Shown in pieces: positions 27,081-35,138 of a DNA stretch of 45,489 nt; position 1 is the first letter of the stretch; every line of letters begins with the position of its first letter. Source of the stretch: Desulfobacterales bacterium (GTDB lineage: Bacteria; Desulfobacterota; Desulfobacteria; Desulfobacterales; JAQWFD01); NCBI GenBank assembly GCA_028704555.1, contig JAQWFD010000009.1, positions 1 to 45,489 on the forward strand. The letters run 5' to 3'. The position numbers were made by a program, and so were the translations under genes. The notes below the pieces were generated by a model. That model was not told the origin of the DNA. It searched no databases and saw nothing but the letters and a program-made list of their open reading frames with translations.

Positions 27081-27101
27081 CTTCTGCATTATCTGCTGAA
27101 G
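27081..27101 (-). promoter_or_regulatory. Leader hairpin competing with the terminator (candidate)
   Basis: CTTCAGCA and TGCAGAAG pair around a GATAA loop with one A-A mismatch. The same CTTCAGCAGA arm can instead pair with TCTTCTGAA inside the terminator (27034-27042; 8 of 9 positions). It can also pair with GGAGCT plus CTCA in the leader ORF (27146-27157). These three mutually exclusive pairings, found by hand, resemble the 1:2, 2:3 and 3:4 scheme of amino-acid attenuators. Confidence 0.5.
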
Positions 27102-27122
27102 CTACTCACAGCTCTGAATATG

Positions 27123-27197
27123 TTATGTATTTTTATTCAAAGTGATGAGAAAGCTCCAACAGCTTTGCCACCACCAGTACCACTGTCTGAATATCAT
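27123..27197 (-). CDS. Tryptophan-rich attenuator leader peptide of the ior operon
   Basis: An ATG at 27197 opens 24 codons ending in TAA. The core QWYWWWQSCW has four Trp within five codons once Tyr7 is included, plus Trp14; Phe3 and Phe16 bring the aromatic count to eight of 24. Five Trp in 24 residues is far above normal usage and matches the pattern of trp-type leader peptides, where ribosome stalling at Trp codons senses charged tRNA-Trp. A weak ribosome site, ACAGG, lies seven bases upstream. The ORF is followed, 69 bases after its stop, by an intrinsic terminator that precedes iorA. No homologue is known to me; the call rests on composition and architecture. Confidence 0.85.
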   Translation of the reverse strand: MIFRQWYWWWQSCWSFLITLNKNT

Positions 27198-27259
27198 CTG
27201 TTTACCTGTGTATGTGTAATGAATTTAATTTTGACGATACTGTTTTCCCTCACCTTACC

Positions 27260-27271
27260 GGTGATGTCACC
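27260..27271. promoter_or_regulatory. Palindrome at the ior promoter, candidate operator
   Basis: GGTGATGTCACC has perfect 5-bp half sites around TG and falls just downstream of the candidate -10 box of the ior leader promoter, where a repressor would block initiation. No regulator is identified. Confidence 0.4.
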
Positions 27272-27272
27272 C

Positions 27273-27300
27273 ATTACTAAATTTTTATCCGGTTTGTCAA
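27273..27300 (-). promoter_or_regulatory. Candidate promoter of the ior leader and operon
   Basis: TTGACA at 27300-27295 is a perfect -35 box. A weak AGTAAT -10 (27278-27273) follows after 16 bases. Initiation near 27265 would give a leader of about 70 bases before the Trp-rich ORF. It lies just beyond the 3' end of the upstream kinase gene. Confidence 0.55.
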
Positions 27301-27329
27301 GTACCATATTCCGGATTTTTTTGTCGAAT

Positions 27330-28925
27330 TTACGGCATGTCCAGAATTTCATTAATTTTCCCGGTCAGGTCCCGGATAGTATAGGGTTTCTGAATAAATC
27401 CGTTGCATCCCAGATCAAGGATGGTTTCCGCTTCTTTGTCAAGACTGTAACCGCTTGAAAGCAGGGCTTTCACATCCGGTTTCATCGTCTTCAGGCAAAT
27501 ATAAGTATCCATGCCTCCCATTACCGGCATGACCATATCCAGAATCACCAGATCGATCCGGTTCTTTTCCTGCTTGAAAATATCGAGGCTCTCCCGGCCA
27601 TTGCCTGCGGTCAGCACCCGGTAACCCTTTTTCTCCAGCAGCTGTCTGGCGACATCGACTATCATGGCCTCATCGTCGACAAACAAAATCGTTTTCTGCG
27701 CTAACGGCGATTTTCGGACATCACGATCGGCTGTACACGCGGAGTGGTCCGATGCCGGCAGAAAAATGTAAAACGCCGCTCCCTGTTTTTCTTCACTGGA
27801 AACGGTAATTATTCCCTTATGGTTCTTAATGATGCCGTATACCGCCGAAAGACCGAGGCCGGTTCCCTTTCCCATCCCATGGGTCGTAAAAAACGGATCA
27901 AAAATCTTTTCCTGAATCGCTTTATCTATCCCGGGCCCGTTATCCCGGACACAAATCCTGACGTACCTGCCAGCTGGAAGATTATACGGCCGCACCTCCT
28001 GCTCGTCCAATATGACATTGCCCGTCTCAAGATGAAGCTCACCGCCATCTGTCATCGCCTGCCAGGCATTGATATACAGATTCATCAGCACCAGTTCGAT
28101 CTGAGACTGATCCGCCTCAACCCGCCACATGTTTTCCTCAAGATGAAGACAAATGCGGATCTGTTTCCGGGTACGGCCAAATATCCCGGAGGTTGAGCGG
28201 ACGATGTTGTTTATATCCGTCAGTTCAACATAGTATTTTCCTCCCCTGGCAAAACTGATCAGGTGCCGGGTGAATTCCGCGCCTTTTTTGATGTAGGTTT
28301 CGATCTTTTTCAGTTTTTCATGATGAGGACTGCCGGTGTCAATATCCAGCAGCATCAGGGACACATTACCCTGGATACTCATCAGGCGGTTGTTGAACTC
28401 ATGCGCAATTCCGCCGGCCAGAATTCCAATGGATTCCAGTTTTTTCGTATTCAGAATTTCCTGCTCTTTTTTTTTCCGACGGGAAATATCGATGATGATC
28501 CCGCCAAATCCCGAACCGCAGCCCTTCTGCGAAATGACATTGACATAAAAGGCCACCGGAAAATTTCGTCCGTCTTTGCTTTGCGCCCGAAATTCGGTCT
28601 CGCCTGCAGGATTCCCACTGAGAGCCTCTTTCAGATGACGGCTCAACCTGTCATGATCTTCTGAGGCAATCAGCTGAAAAATACTCAGATGGCAATCGAT
28701 GTCTTTTTGACCGTAGCCAAACATTTGAAAGGCTGTCTGATTCAGAAAAAGCAACCGCCCCCGGGTATCGGTCTCAAATACGGTCTGTGGCAGTGATTCC
28801 GCCAGACGTACATATCGGAGTCCGGCTGCCCTTCCATTTTGATCACGTGAAACCGAATCGGATCGTTGCAGCAATCCGACCGCATCCATTTTACCAGACT
28901 GCTGTTTCATCGCACCTGCATACAT
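27330..28925 (-). CDS. PAS - histidine kinase - receiver hybrid protein
   Basis: The 531-residue soluble protein has a PAS domain (about 40-145, VFETDTRGRLLFLNQTAF), a HisKA helix with H175 in LAGGIAHEFNNR, an HATPase domain (NLYINAWQAM, DNGPGID, GKGTGLGLSAVYGI; about 275-390), and a C-terminal receiver (about 412-530) with ILFVDDE and phospho-acceptor D463 in LVILDMVMP. There is no membrane segment, so it senses a cytoplasmic signal through PAS. The ATG at 28925 follows AAGGGAG at about 11 bases; an ATG at 28967 is an alternative. The gene ends 30 bases before the ior promoter, but no direct link to that operon is shown. Confidence 0.92.
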   Translation of the reverse strand: MYAGAMKQQSGKMDAVGLLQRSDSVSRDQNGRAAGLRYVRLAESLPQTVFETDTRGRLLFLNQTAFQMFGYGQKDIDCHLSIFQLIASEDHDRLSRHLKEALSGNPAGETEFRAQSKDGRNFPVAFYVNVISQKGCGSGFGGIIIDISRRKKKEQEILNTKKLESIGILAGGIAHEFNNRLMSIQGNVSLMLLDIDTGSPHHEKLKKIETYIKKGAEFTRHLISFARGGKYYVELTDINNIVRSTSGIFGRTRKQIRICLHLEENMWRVEADQSQIELVLMNLYINAWQAMTDGGELHLETGNVILDEQEVRPYNLPAGRYVRICVRDNGPGIDKAIQEKIFDPFFTTHGMGKGTGLGLSAVYGIIKNHKGIITVSSEEKQGAAFYIFLPASDHSACTADRDVRKSPLAQKTILFVDDEAMIVDVARQLLEKKGYRVLTAGNGRESLDIFKQEKNRIDLVILDMVMPVMGGMDTYICLKTMKPDVKALLSSGYSLDKEAETILDLGCNGFIQKPYTIRDLTGKINEILDMP

Positions 28926-29362
28926 GGTCTCATCAACTCCCTTGATCGTTAAAGCGTAGCATGGCATTCATTACGAATACATCCGATCTGCGGTTAGTTA
29001 TTTGGCTATAATGCTAAATCTGAAAACAAAACAACGAAAGCACCACTGTAGAATGAATGACGACTTAAGCAATGTCTTGGAAATCAATGACAGGAATCAA
29101 AATCTGAACGGATAAGAATATGAAACTGAGGTGTTTCGAAAAACGCAATCTGCGTTTCTAAGAAAAATCGATGAAGTTTTTCCACACTTTTTTTACGCAG
29201 TCTACATATAACCTTTTTAAATAATGTAACTTTTTAAGTTTTATAACCCTTTTCGAACTTTGTCCATAGGGGAAAAAATTCATTTTCCATGGGATATTTT
29301 CCTACCGGTTATGTGATGTTATCCCGATCGAACCCATATTTACTTTCAGCTTTCAGCGTCGT
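28926..29362. other. Intergenic region, no gene seen
   Basis: This A+T-rich stretch separates two minus-strand genes and should contain the kinase promoter. The only structure noted is a small hairpin, ACGCA/TGCGT, near 29142-29158. Short open frames of about 20 codons are not supported. Confidence 0.5.
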
Positions 29363-29839
29363 TTATTTTCTCAATGTGGCCCGCAGTCTCAGGGGATGCA
29401 GCAACAGTCCCAGCGCGGACACAATATCGGTGCAGACCACATCGGCAGCCAGCAGGGCTGAAACCGCCGCGCCTTCTTTCAGAATAACAGCAATCCCCAG
29501 CCGGGATTCTGCCAGCATCAGCCCGTCAATCCTCCCATTTCCGACACAGACGGTATGCTCCGACCCCAGTTGCCGGATGTAGTCCCGTTTCCGGATATCC
29601 TGACCGGTCTGGGTAATCACTTCCAGATGACACGGAACGCCATCTAAAAAAGAGCCAACATTTCCGAATGTATCGGCCGTGATCACGTGAATCCTTATCT
29701 GAGGAGCAAGCTCGATCAGACATTTTCTGACTTCCGGAATCAATTGCCCGTCGATTGCGATCGTACCGTTATAATCCAGAACCAGGTGCTCAAGATTCAG
29801 GTTGCCTGACCCCGGGATCGATATGGTTATCATCCGCAC
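29363..29839 (-). CDS. Soluble HAD-family phosphatase, P-type-ATPase-like
   Basis: The 158-residue protein has HAD motif I as LDYNGTIA, motif II as VITADTFG, and motif IV as GNGRIDGLML, resembling the phosphorylation domain of P-type ATPases without any membrane part. In most HAD hydrolases motif I is DxDGT; here the second Asp is Asn, as in soluble P-type-ATPase-like proteins. The motif IV Asp/Asn pair (usually ND) is ID here. It may dephosphorylate a small molecule, but the substrate is unknown. An in-frame ATG two codons later could also start it. Confidence 0.82.
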   Translation of the reverse strand: MRMITISIPGSGNLNLEHLVLDYNGTIAIDGQLIPEVRKCLIELAPQIRIHVITADTFGNVGSFLDGVPCHLEVITQTGQDIRKRDYIRQLGSEHTVCVGNGRIDGLMLAESRLGIAVILKEGAAVSALLAADVVCTDIVSALGLLLHPLRLRATLRK

Positions 29840-30167
29840 CCCATATGAAAAAAAGTGTTGCCGATATTGCGAATCAGGCTCTCTTCCTCCAGTTTATATT
29901 GATTGATCCATTTTCAGCGTTTATAACCTGATACAGCGGTTTACCGAAATTTCAAAAACCCCCATCAGATGCAAAGGGGCCCATGATGAACATACTCGAT
30001 ACCTTATGGCAGGTGGGGGGTGGCCATGTTCGAAGGCCGGTTCGGCGTTGTTCAGGGGAAAAAACAGGTAAAACAGTTTATCGAGTCGTATTTAACCTGA
30101 TCCGTCAATTAAACCTGGGATAAAACGCTCAAAACGGTCTGGTGTGCCGGCGATCCGCCTGCCATCT
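29840..30167. other. Intergenic region, possible decayed coding remnant
   Basis: This 328-bp stretch holds short open frames on the plus strand (for example one opening near 29983, and a second-frame string FEGRFGVVQGKKQVKQF) that look like frame-broken coding remnants. Nothing is conserved enough to name. It separates alr from the HAD gene. Confidence 0.35.
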
Positions 30168-31328
30168 TTATCTCAGATAGACCCGCTGAACCCGTCCCGA
30201 AATCATGGTAACGACTTCATAGCTGATGGTATGGATTTGAGAGGCAATTTCATCGACGGCCAGAACACCATCGCCCTGTCTGCCAAATACGACCACCTCG
30301 TCTCCGGGCGCCACATCCGGAATATGCCCGACATCGAGCATGGTCATATCCATGCACACCCGTCCCACGACAGGCGCCCGATGGCCCCGAACCAGCATAT
30401 GGCCGCATGAGGATAAAAGCCGGTTCAAGCCGTCGGCATATCCGATATTGACCGTAGCAATGGTGGCAGTGCCCCGGGTCTGATAGCTGCTGCCGTAACT
30501 GATCTTAAAGCCTGCCGGGACCTTTTTCAGGTTGATGACCCTGGCCTTCAATGTCATGGCGGGTTTAAGCGCAGCTCCGGTTCTGTTCACTTCCCCGGAA
30601 GGATAAATCCCGTAGACGGATATGCCCGGGCGAACCATATCCAGATGGGTTTCCGGCATATCCAGCACCCCGGCACTGTTGGCGGCGTGCTTCAGGGAAA
30701 ATTCCATTCCCTCGCGCCCCAGGCTTTCGATGCTGTCCATAAAAAAATCGAACTGACGGTGAGCATACGATTTATCCGCCTCGTCAGCCGTGGCAAAATG
30801 CGTATATATCCCCTCAATCTCAAGCCCCGGAAGCCTGAAAATCGAAGCCACGTCCTGTACCAGCTGACGGCAAGCCTCTCCGGGAGCAGCCTGCTGCCGA
30901 TACGCATCGGCCAACAAGCCCAGACGCCCCATCCCGGTATCCACCTTCAGATGCACCCGAAGCCTGCGTCCCCTGCCGGCAAGAGCGCCGGAAAGCGCCT
31001 TTGCCATTTCATATGAATACACGGTCTGCGTCAGATCAAACCGGATCAGTTGATCAACGGCATCGACAGGACTATATCCGAAAATGAGAATCGGTGCGTC
31101 TATACCGGCGCACCTCAATACGAGGGCCTCTTCGACCCGGGCCACGCCGAGGTAGTCGGCCCCGTTCTGCAACGCCACCCGGGACACCTCGATTGAACCG
31201 TGACCATAGCCATCGGCTTTTACAACCGCCATCACCTTCGCGCCCGGCTCGGTTATGCGCCTGATTTCTCTGACGTTATGAGCGACGGCCTTTAAATCAA
31301 TTTCTGCGAGAACAAGCAAAGAATCCAA
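30168..31328 (-). CDS. alr: Alanine racemase
   Basis: The 386-residue PLP enzyme makes D-alanine for peptidoglycan. AEIDLKAVAHNVR begins the barrel, the PLP lysine is K37 in VVKADGYGHG, and the second catalytic Tyr lies in the SYGSSYQ region. GRVCMDMTMLDVG and the C-terminal beta domain are normal. The start is uncertain: a TTG at 31328, eight bases after a GAGG site, gives the usual N-terminus (then DSLLVLAEIDLKA). The longer frame from 31436 adds 36 residues not seen in the family. Confidence 0.93.
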   Translation of the reverse strand: MDSLLVLAEIDLKAVAHNVREIRRITEPGAKVMAVVKADGYGHGSIEVSRVALQNGADYLGVARVEEALVLRCAGIDAPILIFGYSPVDAVDQLIRFDLTQTVYSYEMAKALSGALAGRGRRLRVHLKVDTGMGRLGLLADAYRQQAAPGEACRQLVQDVASIFRLPGLEIEGIYTHFATADEADKSYAHRQFDFFMDSIESLGREGMEFSLKHAANSAGVLDMPETHLDMVRPGISVYGIYPSGEVNRTGAALKPAMTLKARVINLKKVPAGFKISYGSSYQTRGTATIATVNIGYADGLNRLLSSCGHMLVRGHRAPVVGRVCMDMTMLDVGHIPDVAPGDEVVVFGRQGDGVLAVDEIASQIHTISYEVVTMISGRVQRVYLR

Positions 31329-31672
31329 AACAAATACCTCGAAAGAACCGATCCGAAATCCGCCCGAAAATAAGCCCGCAGCGAAAATCGTAACGGATGA
31401 TTGATATCCAATATTATGGGATAAGGGCCTCGGCAAATCCGAAGCACATTATTTTTCCAACAGACCACGGACAGGCTGGAACTGGCGAAGATACAGACTC
31501 CAGGAGTCAGTAGCTGACCCTATCAGGCAGTTGGAAGGTTCCAATAGTTGTATGCTGTAATCGCACATCCGGCACATCCATTTAACACCTCAAAATTCCG
31601 GGCACCCGTTTCAGATGTCCGATCGGGCTATACTAAACCAAATTCGACAGCGCATCAAATAAATAATGACTC

Positions 31673-31952
31673 CACAAACTATGGCCGGGCTCGATCATAA
31701 CTTCGGCCATAGTTCCGAAGTGTGGCCGCGGAGTCCGGCCCGTTGCCGGCGTACGACATTGCGCGATCCGGGGAAAAGATGCCGGGACTATTGAAGCGTT
31801 AAGAAGCGCAAACTGTTTGAGGCGCGCCGAATTTTTGCGCTTCAGCTTCATAGTTCAGCCATCCCCCGGATCGTGTTGGAGAAGCCGGCAATGGGCGGGA
31901 CGGAGCCCGCGACAACGTGGCCGAAATTATGATCAAGCCCCTATGGCCTGTG
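31673..31952. repeat. 280-bp imperfect palindromic element
   Basis: The outer arms at 31673-31775 and 31861-31952 are reverse complements over most of their length, with shared blocks such as GATCATAA, TTCGGCCA, TTGCCGGC and GATCCGGGG. Inside is a tighter palindrome: ACTAT/ATAGT, TGAAGC/GCTTCA and a perfect GAAGCGCAAA (31803-31812) against TTTGCGCTTC (31834-31843), around a 21-nt loop containing GGCGCGCC. The element could fold into one long hairpin. A 72-codon minus frame runs through it but reads as a by-product. It lies in a 776-bp gene-free stretch (31329-32104) and looks like a non-autonomous mobile palindrome or a large regulatory RNA hairpin. Confidence 0.75.
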
Positions 31953-32104
31953 AATTTAATACCCTCACTTTTTCACGCAACGACCCTCTCGGAAGCCGCC
32001 GAAAAAAGGTTGCGGCTGTTTCAGCGCAGCTGATTTTGCAATGACCGCCTGATTCAGGATGCACAGGACAGTAACGCGGAGGTTTTTTGGGTGTGTATCA
32101 AAAA

Positions 32105-33112
32105 TTATTCAATTTTCACCGCATCGGCCGCAATCCGTATCCCCACCTGTTCGCCTGCCAGGGGTTGAATCCGGTGATAGCGATCGGCTGACATCAGAAG
32201 GGTCAGTGAAATCCCGGCATCCACCAGTAAGCGGATTTTCCCGTCCTGTTCGGATACCTGTCGGATACGACCGCGAACCAGATCATCCGCATCGCCGGGT
32301 GACGTGGATCTGACAATTTCCATTCTTTCGGGATTGATACGGATACGGACCCTGCCCGTTTTGTCAGAGGGCAAGGGGATGGTAAGAATATCTTCAATGG
32401 CACACCGGGTAAGATGATTCTCCGACCGGGTTATCACCGCCGAAAACAGATTATCATGAACCGTTGCGGCAAGGCGTCCGTGATCCAGATACAGGCTGTC
32501 GTGTGCCAACGACCCGAACTGGAACCGGTTGTGCGTGGTAAACACGATGGTACTTTTTTTCTGTTCATTGACCAGCTTGAGAATCCTGACGATGGCCATC
32601 TGGTTTTCCACATCCACGCTGGAAGTCGGCTCATCGCACAACAGCACCTGAGGGGAGAGCACCAGCGCCCGTGCCAGTGAGACCCGCTGGGTTTCACCAC
32701 CTGAGAGCCGGGTGCCCTGCGCCTGGACAAAATCCCGCATCCCGACCAGCTCCAGTGCCTCATTGATGAGAAATTCGCGGTCATGCCCGGAAATCCGCCT
32801 GATTTTCAAACCGAATTCCAGATTTTTGTAAACCGTCGTTGTAAATAAAATGGGATGCTGGTCGACCAGAACCACATGCTGACGCAACTCATGAAGACTG
32901 GATGCGCTGTATTGGACCCGGCGGGAATCGTAAATCATATGACCGGAAGTCGGCGGTTCCAGAAACGCAAGAATGTTGAGCAGCGTGGTTTTCCCTGCAC
33001 CATTGGCGCCCAGCAGGGAATAAATTTTTCCCCTTTCCAGCTCCATGGAAGAAATATCCAGAACCGTCCTGTCGCCATACGTCTTTGTCAGCTCAGAAAT
33101 TCGATAAATCAT
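32105..33112 (-). CDS. tupC: Tungstate ABC transporter ATP-binding protein
   Basis: The 335-residue ATPase has Walker A GANGAGKTT, signature LSGGETQRVSLARAL, Walker B VLLCDEPTSSVD and the switch His in FTTHNR. After about residue 245 comes a TOBE-like oxyanion-binding domain (RVRIRINPERMEIV, LVDAGISLTLLMSADR), which may sense intracellular tungstate or molybdate. With tupB and tupA it forms a complete importer. Specificity for tungstate over molybdate is taken from the TupA-type binding protein. Confidence 0.9.
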   Translation of the reverse strand: MIYRISELTKTYGDRTVLDISSMELERGKIYSLLGANGAGKTTLLNILAFLEPPTSGHMIYDSRRVQYSASSLHELRQHVVLVDQHPILFTTTVYKNLEFGLKIRRISGHDREFLINEALELVGMRDFVQAQGTRLSGGETQRVSLARALVLSPQVLLCDEPTSSVDVENQMAIVRILKLVNEQKKSTIVFTTHNRFQFGSLAHDSLYLDHGRLAATVHDNLFSAVITRSENHLTRCAIEDILTIPLPSDKTGRVRIRINPERMEIVRSTSPGDADDLVRGRIRQVSEQDGKIRLLVDAGISLTLLMSADRYHRIQPLAGEQVGIRIAADAVKIE

Positions 33113-33155
33113 ACATCATTGCCCTGTCGTTCGTGACCGTTTTGCCGAAAACCCA

Positions 33156-33851
33156 TCATACCCGGGTTCTTCCCTGAAAAAAATGAAACAGCATGTTAAT
33201 ACCGAAACTCAGCCCCATGAGGATGATCCCCAATGCCACCGCCAGGGTAAACTCCCCCTTGTCATATTCCAGCGCCATGGCGGTCGTCATGGTGCGGGTA
33301 AATCCTCTGGCATTGCCACCCAGCATCATACTGATCCCGACCTCGGATATGACTCTGCCGAAGGCCGCGATGACAGCGGCAACAAGACCGAACCGGGCCT
33401 CTCTGATGATGATGCCGGCGGTCTGCCAGCCACTTGCACCAAGTGTCAGGGCTGTCTTGCGGTACCGGTCGTCAATTCTGCTGACGGCAGCAATCGTGAA
33501 GGTGGCGATTACCGGAATGATCAATATGATCTGCCCGATGATGATGGCTTTCTGCGTATAGAGCAGGTCCAGAACACCCAGGACGCCCCGTCGGGAGATA
33601 AACATATACACAAAAAGACCGATCACGACCGTTGGAAGGGCCAGAAGGGTATTGAGGCAGGTAATCACAAAGTGCTTTCCGGGAAAAGACCGGAAGGCAA
33701 TCAAAAATCCCAGGGGCCCGCCGATGAAACTGGCAAGCACGGTCGAAATACTGCTCATCTTGAGAGAAACACCGACAATGGCAAGAACCTGAGGATCAAA
33801 CGACGCAACAAGAAGAAGCGCTGAATACACACTATCAACAAATAAATCCAT
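33156..33851 (-). CDS. tupB: Tungstate ABC transporter permease
   Basis: The 231-residue protein has about five to six helices and the binding-protein-dependent permease loop, seen as EARFGLVAAVIAAFGRVISEVG. SSISTVLASFIGGPLGFLIA and LNTLLALPTVVIGL are typical of TupB. It lies 43 bases upstream of tupC and 234 bases downstream of tupA. Confidence 0.9.
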   Translation of the reverse strand: MDLFVDSVYSALLLVASFDPQVLAIVGVSLKMSSISTVLASFIGGPLGFLIAFRSFPGKHFVITCLNTLLALPTVVIGLFVYMFISRRGVLGVLDLLYTQKAIIIGQIILIIPVIATFTIAAVSRIDDRYRKTALTLGASGWQTAGIIIREARFGLVAAVIAAFGRVISEVGISMMLGGNARGFTRTMTTAMALEYDKGEFTLAVALGIILMGLSFGINMLFHFFQGRTRV

Positions 33852-33893
33852 AAAGCAACAGCATCAAAGGATATCAAAAAACCGTTAATACAG

Positions 33894-34019
33894 AAGGGCC
33901 CCAGCCCTTTGGATTAGTCTCCGCTATCAGGGCCAAGGCCCTTATTAAAAATCGACCCGGCCGGCTTCCGGATTTATGAACCCGCAGGTACTGACTGCGA
34001 TCCCCATACGGGTTCATAA
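33894..34019. promoter_or_regulatory. Two hairpins in the tupA-tupB gap
   Basis: The 234-bp gap holds AAGGGCC (33894-33900) opposite GGCCCTT (33937-33943), and a perfect 11-bp repeat TTATGAACCCG (33974-33984) opposite its complement at 34009-34019. Neither ends in a T run on the minus strand. Such structures between a binding-protein gene and its permease often protect the upstream mRNA so that more receptor is made; that role is inferred. Confidence 0.5.
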
Positions 34020-34085
34020 GTTACGAATTCACAGGCCATGAATCAACACCTGGCCCTTAACTGAATGGCACCGAAAGCAAATTCC

Positions 34086-34979
34086 TTACTTGGAAATGGC
34101 ATCCGGATAAAACAGCTGCTGCCCCAGAAGTTTGTAATCGGCGATGAGCTTCTGCCCTTTCGGCGAAACCAGCCACTGAGCGAATTTTTCAGCCGCTTCA
34201 TATTTCACATGGGGATACTTTGCGGGATTGACCGGAATGACGCCGTACAGATTCTGCAACGAGGCATCTCCTTCGCTCAGCACTTCCAGATCCAGTCCTT
34301 CTTTCCGGCCGAGTTTGTATTTGATGTAGGTCCCTCTGTCGGCCAATGCGTAAGCACGTTTTTCATCGGCAAAGGTAAGGGTTTTGCCCATGCCCTGTCC
34401 GATGGACATATACCATTTCCCGTCAGGCTGTATAAACCGGATTTCCCGGGTCTTGCCTCCGGAGGCGATCGACGTGATGCGCTCGATCAACGTCAGACCC
34501 GTCAGTTTCCACAACTCCTGCTCCTTGGTGTGGGTTCCGCTGTCATCCCCGCGGGAGACAAACACCGACCCGCTCTCGGCGATCTTTTTCAGCGCCTTTG
34601 CCACATCGGTCTCGCCTTTAATGCCTGCCGGATCTGCCGAGGGCCCGAGAATGACAAAATCATTATGCATGACCGCATAGCGTTTGGTACCCCAGCCTTC
34701 GCTGACAAATTTTTCTTCCCTGGCTTTGGCATGAACAAAAATCACATCCACATTACCGTCCTGCCCGTCACGGATGGCCGCACCGGTTCCCTTTGCGATC
34801 ACTTTGACCTGAATACCGGTATCCGCCGTAAATTCCGGCAGCAGCACATCCAGAAGACCGGATGCCTGGGTACTGGTCGTCGTTGACATCGCAATCGTCT
34901 GATCCGCACTGAAAGCCGGCGTTCCCATCACACAGGCTGCCATGAGAAGCCCTGATAATACCGCAATAAAACGTTTCAT
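34086..34979 (-). CDS. tupA: Tungstate-binding periplasmic protein
   Basis: The 297-residue receptor has a signal peptide cleaved after about residue 24 (MKRFIAVLSGLLMAA). The oxyanion-binding TTTS motif occurs in IAMSTTTSTQASGLLDVLLP, as in TupA. VDVIFVHAKAREEKFV, MHNDFVILGP and SRGDDSGTHTKEQELW are family landmarks. Sulfate reducers need tungsten for formate dehydrogenases and aldehyde oxidoreductases. The regulator gene lies just upstream on the same strand (159-bp gap). Confidence 0.93.
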   Translation of the reverse strand: MKRFIAVLSGLLMAACVMGTPAFSADQTIAMSTTTSTQASGLLDVLLPEFTADTGIQVKVIAKGTGAAIRDGQDGNVDVIFVHAKAREEKFVSEGWGTKRYAVMHNDFVILGPSADPAGIKGETDVAKALKKIAESGSVFVSRGDDSGTHTKEQELWKLTGLTLIERITSIASGGKTREIRFIQPDGKWYMSIGQGMGKTLTFADEKRAYALADRGTYIKYKLGRKEGLDLEVLSEGDASLQNLYGVIPVNPAKYPHVKYEAAEKFAQWLVSPKGQKLIADYKLLGQQLFYPDAISK

Positions 34980-35138
34980 TCTGTCTTCCTTTCTTTTGGT
35001 TTTCTTTTTTAACCATTTGAAATATAAACAAAAAGATTGCCTGACACCTCGAAAATCTCCGTTATCTGCCAGACGGCCATGTTCCGATATCTGTTGGCAT
35101 ATTGCCCATGCAGCAAAAGGGGTTTATCCACTCACGGA

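Noticed and set aside
31633..31851. 72-codon minus-strand frame inside the palindromic element
   Set aside because: It follows the inverted-repeat structure, so its openness is better explained by the repeat than by coding.
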